Shown: positions 59,386 through 64,000 of the stretch, piece after piece | How positions within the stretch are numbered: position 1 is the first letter of the stretch | How the letters are laid out: the number at the start of each line of letters is the position of its first letter | Source: Trichostrongylus colubriformis | Lineage: Eukaryota > Nematoda > Chromadorea > Rhabditida > Trichostrongylidae | Assembly (NCBI GenBank): GCA_963978905.1 | Contig: OZ022258.1 | Coordinates: 57,024,591-57,088,590, forward strand | Direction of reading: 5' to 3' | DNA: 64,000 nucleotides | Program-made: the position numbers and the translations under genes | The notes under the pieces: generated by a model | What the model was told of the DNA's origin: nothing | Seen by the model: the letters and a program-made list of their open reading frames with translations, nothing else | Database searches by the model: none

Positions 59386-62300
59386 CTAGCCTGTACACTG
59401 ATTGCCGTTTCCCACGTAACCTGGTTTGCACTTGCAAGAATATCTGCAATCGCTCAAATTTAGGTAAATAAAAACGAACCATGTACCTGTTAGACGTATA
59501 AGGTCTATCGCCAGATGAGCAGTTCTACCTGGGCTTGTGGTTATCGTCGGGCAAATCCATGCAAGCTGCCAGCCAGTGACACTTGTGAGCACCAGATTTA
59601 CACTGATTCGTCGACAGGCATTGCGTGATCGAATGGGAGCCTGAAACCTGTTGTGATGGAAACATGCCTTTCAAGTTAAGCACAAACATGGCGATTTATT
59701 AGGTCTGTGCAGAATAAATGGCCAAAACATATCTGACCATAACTTCGTTCAGGCACAAGTTTACTTGTTGAAATAAAAACCATTCAAATCTACAGAATTT
59801 TGCCAACGATCTGGTAAGGAAAATATACCATCACGATAAAATTCTGGATTGCGAGAATCAATAAAGTCAAGAATAGCATTTTTACCATGCATAATTTTTC
59901 TGCCGCAGGTTTGCATCGAGAACCCGGAAAAAAGTGGTAATCCGTCAGGGATAGGTCTGGGGAATAAGAGGGGTGAGGGAGAGGCTCGATGCCTAACTGC
60001 ATCATTTTTTTACTGGGTGCGCAAAACAACGCAAAACCCCACAGTTCGCAAGTCACCCGGCAAAAACTGATCGAGACTCTCCCTCACCCCCTTATTCCTC
60101 AGACCTATCTCTGACGAATTACCACTTTTTCCCGGTTCTCGATGCAAACCTGGGTCAGAAGGAGTTCGCCGAAACGATGCATGTTGAAAATGCCATCGTT
60201 GACTTCATTAATTTTCGCAATCCTGAATTTGATCATGATGGCATATTTTCTTTACCAGATCGTTGGCAAGGTTGTGTAGAATCGAATGGTTTTTATTTCG
60301 ACAAATAAAGTTGTGTCTGAGCGAAGTTATGGCGTTTTGAAAAAAGCGTTCAGTTTTGGCCATTTATTCTGCACAGACCTAATACATCAAAGTTATGGTG
60401 CTGTACGATACTGCCAGGAAGGAGAAAAGATGAATCAAAAATTGCATGGAAAAACATGGTAAAAAGTAAAAAAAATTGTAGCAAGTGCATAAATTTACTC
60501 GAGAGTCACCCACTTCCTCGAAGGCAGTGATAGGAGAAATTCGGACGAAAGTGAAAAGGTAGTGAATATGACGGTTAGATGATCAGTAATACGACGGTGA
60601 AGAGAAAACGGAAGTAAGTGGCCAGAAGTCCGAGATAGTACCCCCCTCCCACCAGTGATTCTTGACGCAGGCGACCATTCCGTCAAGGGGGGGGGGGGTA
60701 GACCGGATGACTCTTCCGGTGATATGTAGTCCAGTAATTAATGGGCAACAGTGCGGAAGCAATACAAAAACATAAAAGGCATCCCATCGTAATTTGCAGA
60801 CGAGTTAAAACTACAAGTGAGAAATAATGAAAACGAAAAAAAGAGTGGAAAAGAAAAACTCGCAAACTCTATGGAAATGGTTTTGCGTCATTCCTATCCA
60901 CGATTGCACGCCGCGATCGCTTCAACCGTGCCGCAGCTCCTTGGCTATTCCCATCTCAGCCAATCGGGGATGCTCGTCGCTTGGAGGCGGAGCGAGCCAT
61001 GAAAGGCGGCTGGAGCTAACAAAGCCCTTTATGCCACAGCTCAGAAGCGCGCCTTTCGTGGAGGATCCCTGCGCAAATAGACCAATAGTTTTTAAGAGAA
61101 TGACTCCTCTTATTGTCAGGAATTCCTTATCACTAACATCACGTGTCAGCGTCATCAATACAGCCTATGCAGCCAGCCTTCATCACTCAGAAAAATTCAT
61201 ACTGATGGTACATCAAGGCAAAGGATAAAGTTTTGGCGTCAACTAATCCATGGTTGGGATGCGCCGCGCATTATAATTCCACTCCGAAGTGTGGTGGCAG
61301 GTGAATGCGATTTGGCCGATACAATGACTTGCGGGAGCCAGCCATTGAACAAGTCAGTGCTCCCTTTCTCCCTGACGAATCTGTTACCAAGTCATCTACG
61401 TGCAGGGTAGAAAGGCTTGGTTGGCCTGGACGGACATTCATAAAGGGTTTGATCCGTCATCATCAGAGTGGTCAATACATCATCTCAGCCCAGCGACGGT
61501 ACGGCACATGTTAACTTATGATAACAACTGTGGTATAATAATAAATGCTATTTTCTTCTATAGTAGGGTTTCGCTTGGTAAAAACTTGTCACCACGAACA
61601 AAAAAGCAGAGTGAGTTTTTCATAATGCCGATTGGGACACTAGAAACCTGTTTGATAAGTCGTTGTGCTGACGGGGCATGTCTTGCAGATTCGTCCATCA
61701 TATTCATCCATGTAAAGACCGTAATCACAAGCTGAACATTGGAACGTCGTTACGTTCAGGAATGTACCGGGATAGCAGGTTTCTGAAAAGGATAAAGTGG
61801 TAAAGACCAATGAATCTGCTCTTCAATGGTCTGAGGCGTTTTTTGAGACGTTGTCCTTTTAAGTCAGCCTAATTTTTGCCCCTGGTGTGATCTTTTTCAA
61901 ACTTGAAGGAATCGTGCACGGAAAAAATGAGTTTCTCTGTCACCCATCCCTACTATATATGAAACGTTTCGTCTGTCTGTACGTTCGTATCTCATCCGTC
62001 ATGAAATTTAATTTATATGAAAAACGACCTGTGGAGATGGGACTGGGTAGGGCATGGGAGAAGAAGTAAAGAGCACTGGGTTCCAATATGATCTAAACGA
62101 GGGAGAAAGATGGACTGTGGTCAGGGATGAGTTTCTGAAAGCCATGAACGAGGACTAGGCACAGTGGACGGAGCACACCCTGAGTGGGCAGTCCTCACCA
62201 CAAAAAATCACATTTCGATCGCAACGTATCCTTACGACCAGGGAAGAAATCGGTAGAAATGACCGATGTTCGAGTTACCTTGAACAACTCAAAATTGGCA

Positions 62301-63981
62301 AAAATAAGTACACAATGGGCGGAGAGTGTTATTAGTCGGATGACACTCACTGCAAAGATAGCGCTATATCTCTAGAATGATCTGGAGACTGGGAAAAAAA
62401 AGGAAATTGGTCAGAGGTGGGTGGAGTTATGAAAGAACGAGACGCTTCAATAGTGGGCGGTGCATTTGAGGTGGTGAGCGGAGCCCGGACGCTACATGAA
62501 AACAACCTGTGGAAATGGGGACATGCTTGGAGTGGATAGGGCATTGTACAAGAAGTGGAAGCAAACGTGAACCAAGTTGAGCTCCGCACACGGTGAGCGA
62601 AGCGTGCACTAAAATGTCCGGTCCTTGTATTAAAAATTCTGCCTTGAGTATCAATGAAAGAGGTCTGGCGCAGTGGACGGACCGGACTCTATGTAAGTAG
62701 GGGTCCGTATGACAAAAATTCATACCTCGGTTCTAACGTAGCGTTGAGACCAGAAAAAATCGGCAAAAATGACCAATGTCTTAGTTATCTCAAACACACT
62801 GAAAATAAGCGAAAAGCCACCCACAATGGGCGAAGCGTAATGTGGTGATGGGTTCCGAATAAATTTATAAAAAAAAAGCAATTCCGATCGACCCTTTGGC
62901 GCCGACAATATTACGCGCACTGTTGTATGCTCTAGCTCAACTGGTATATTCATGTTGTATTTGCCTCATAAGGGCTGCAGGCAAAGTTTCACTCGAAAAA
63001 TGAGAATTAGGCTGATATACAGCTCTTCGAAGTGGCGGTCAGGACAGCGGGGCCTCAGTAGAAGACACATAGTGGGAAGAGAAGATCAAAGTAAACAGTC
63101 ACTTTCTTCGTCTCTGACCTGACGGACCACGGTGTAGGCACTTACATGGCGTCCCCCACCCCCCCCCCCCCCCCCCCCCCGGCTACAACTTTGAGGAGCC
63201 CTATTCAAGCCGGATTTTCTTTTCTTCGCGTAAAACTTTGCATGCGGTCCTTATTAAGCAAGAACAACATGGAAATACGTGTATTAGAAAAGCTTATTCG
63301 TGCACGATTCCTCCTACAAAAAGGTAGTTGTCAGATTTTTCGAGGTCTTGAATTTCGAAAGCAATGAAGGGAGAGTATTTCCCTATGCCTTGCTTCTGGG
63401 GGTCTTGTGACAAATGATCAGTGTTATATCCGTTTTTGCACGGGCCCTTGGACAGAAATCAAACCTTTATCAGTATCCTCCTTATCATTGCTCATGAAAT
63501 AACTCACTAATTTTGCAGTCATTCAAATGCTTTGATCCCTTGTTCAACGTGGACCATCCGGTCGGGCAGAGCATACATACAGAATCATCTGCAGACTTGA
63601 ACGAACCCAATGGACAAGGTTCGCATCGATGCCCATCCGTTGAACGTTGCCAGCCGTCAGCACATTTTTCTGGAAAGATTCGTTTCAGGATTCACGTTTT
63701 GGCCTCAAAATGACTTGTTGCACTTACCCAAACAGTGTTCCACCCTTGTAGAATTCGTATACAGTGGCACAGTAGTTGGCGGGCAAGGAATGCACCTGGA
63801 ATCTCTCTTCATATTACAGCGCTATTTGGTAAAGACTGTAACATAATAAAAAGCCTTTAGAGAGGCATGGCAAATTGGCTGAAATACCTGTCAGTGCCAC
63901 TCTCTGGTTGGTATCCACGCAAGCCGCATTCTTCACAAACACCTGAGGTGTAGTCGAAGAAGAAACCGGGTGAGCATACGG
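59386..63981 (-). CDS. Extracellular GCC2/GCC3 and EGF module protein, 3' part
   Basis: Exons on the minus strand: 63888-63981, 63728-63795, 63508-63669, 61648-61782, 59529-59640, 59391-59443. Phases agree at each joint (2,1,1,1,2). The first four encode Cys-rich GCC2/GCC3 (ephrin-receptor-like) modules: VCSPGFFFDYTSGVCEECG, RCIPCPPTTVPLY, CEPCPLGSFKSADDSVCMLC, CYPGTFLNVTTFQCSACDYG. The last two form an EGF-like module: CLSTNQCKSGAHKCHWLAAC and YSCKCKPGYVGNGNQC. Such arrays occur in SCUBE/SVEP1-type secreted matrix or receptor proteins. The 5' part, with any signal peptide, is beyond the right edge. After the last Cys the frame reads Thr-Gly-TAG; the gene may end there, or a GC donor (CAG|GCTAGT) may continue it. 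Introns carry MITEs. Confidence 0.75.
59699..60382. mobile_element. Foldback element made of two inverted mariner-type 3' ends (intronic)
   Basis: TA-flanked; ends TTAGGTCTGTGCAGAATAAATGGCCAAAAC at both sides. The two halves are inverted copies of the same transposase 3' segment: the plus strand right half reads GIFSLPDRWQ..VES.GFYF, and the left half has the same in reverse. Same architecture as 10974-11601 but a different family. It lies in an intron of the EGF/GCC2-GCC3 gene. Confidence 0.75.
61405..61500 (+). repeat. Second tRNA-like SINE family, weak copy 3
   Basis: GGTTGGCCTGGACGGACATTCATAAAGGGTTTGATCC resembles 14110-14215. Intronic. Confidence 0.3.
61908..63311. repeat. MITE family A copy split by a Helitron-like element (intronic)
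   Basis: The left end GGAATCGTGCACGGAAAAAATGAG and right end CTTATTCGTGCACGATTCC are inverted. The rest of the element (TTCATGTTGTATTTGCC, GGGCTGCAGGCAAAG, AACTTTGCATGCGGTCC, a C-run at 63159-63180) lies after the insertion at 61947-62944. Located in the intron between exons 63508-63669 and 61648-61782. Confidence 0.7.
61947..62944 (+). mobile_element. Helitron-like element, copy D, with readable empty site
   Basis: Starts TCCCTACTATATATGAAACG and ends GCTCAACTGG. The flanks CACCCA and TATATTCATG join to restore the uninterrupted family A sequence (compare TTACCCATATATTTATG at 9187-9203), so nothing was duplicated. It contains TCTGTCTGTACG after the 5' end, two diverged tandem units of about 500 bp (ACCTGTGGA.ATGGG, GGCGCAGTGGACGGA, AAAATCGG..AAAATGACC blocks at 62025-62290 and 62505-62785) and a terminal palindrome with inner arm CCAAGTTGAGCTCCGCACAC at 62571. 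Confidence 0.7.
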
Positions 63982-64000
63982 CTAAAAGTGCTCAACTCTC

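Noticed and set aside
1..64000. Bacterial or viral contamination
   Set aside because: Intron-containing nematode-type genes, Tc1/mariner and SINE families occur across the window; no operons, ribosome binding sites or viral structural genes were seen.

Overview
The window looks like nematode nuclear DNA, most likely from a strongylid parasite related to hookworms. The evidence is two intron-containing genes with nematode-style short exons and (T)TTCAG-like acceptors, one encoding a secreted CAP (SCP/TAPS, ASP-type) protein of the kind expanded in strongylids, together with mariner and Tc1 remnants, tRNA-derived SINEs, a Penelope-like remnant and very many MITEs. I see no rRNA, no operon, no CRISPR and no clean tRNA gene. 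The species assignment is inference.

Only two real protein-coding genes can be supported. (1) On the + strand at 40958-47887 there is an eight-exon gene. Two tiny exons encode a split signal peptide. A 4156-nt exon then carries 217 uninterrupted copies of an 18-bp unit (41159-45064) read as the hexapeptide PGPVQQ. The exon ends in a Pro/Ala/Gln linker and the start of a CAP domain, and five further exons complete that domain. All splice phases agree and the model gives 1581 codons. Nearly every difference between repeat units falls on third codon positions of this frame, which identifies it as the coding frame; the long open frames on the opposite strand are shadows. (2) On the - strand at 59386-63981 lies the 3' part of a gene for a cysteine-rich extracellular protein with GCC2/GCC3 (ephrin-receptor-like) modules followed by an EGF-like module. 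Its 5' part is beyond the right edge.

The rest is a dense, nested transposon landscape. 1-1165: Penelope-like remnant. 1984-9554: SINE, MITEs and an orphan mariner N-terminus. 10974-11601: foldback built from mariner 3' ends. 12767-14046: decayed Tc1-type element. 15055-20775: foldback elements. 21926-23703: MITE split by a decayed mariner. 27015-28288: Helitron-like element. 28295-39144: SINEs, palindromic MITEs and a hAT-like insertion in a duplicated unit. 39450-40060: non-LTR endonuclease fragment. 45976-46710: nested MITEs inside the CAP-gene intron. 48503-51620: microsatellite, second copy of the duplicated unit, and a deleted mariner. 52861-57847: palindromic MITEs and two more Helitron-like copies. 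59699-63311: insertions inside introns of the matrix-type gene.

The most interesting locus is the giant PGPVQQ-CAP gene, which joins a secreted parasite effector fold to a very long, proline- and glutamine-rich repeat tract resembling elastic or cross-linkable repeat proteins. The second is a Helitron-like family whose insertion without target duplication can be read directly from an empty-site comparison within the window.
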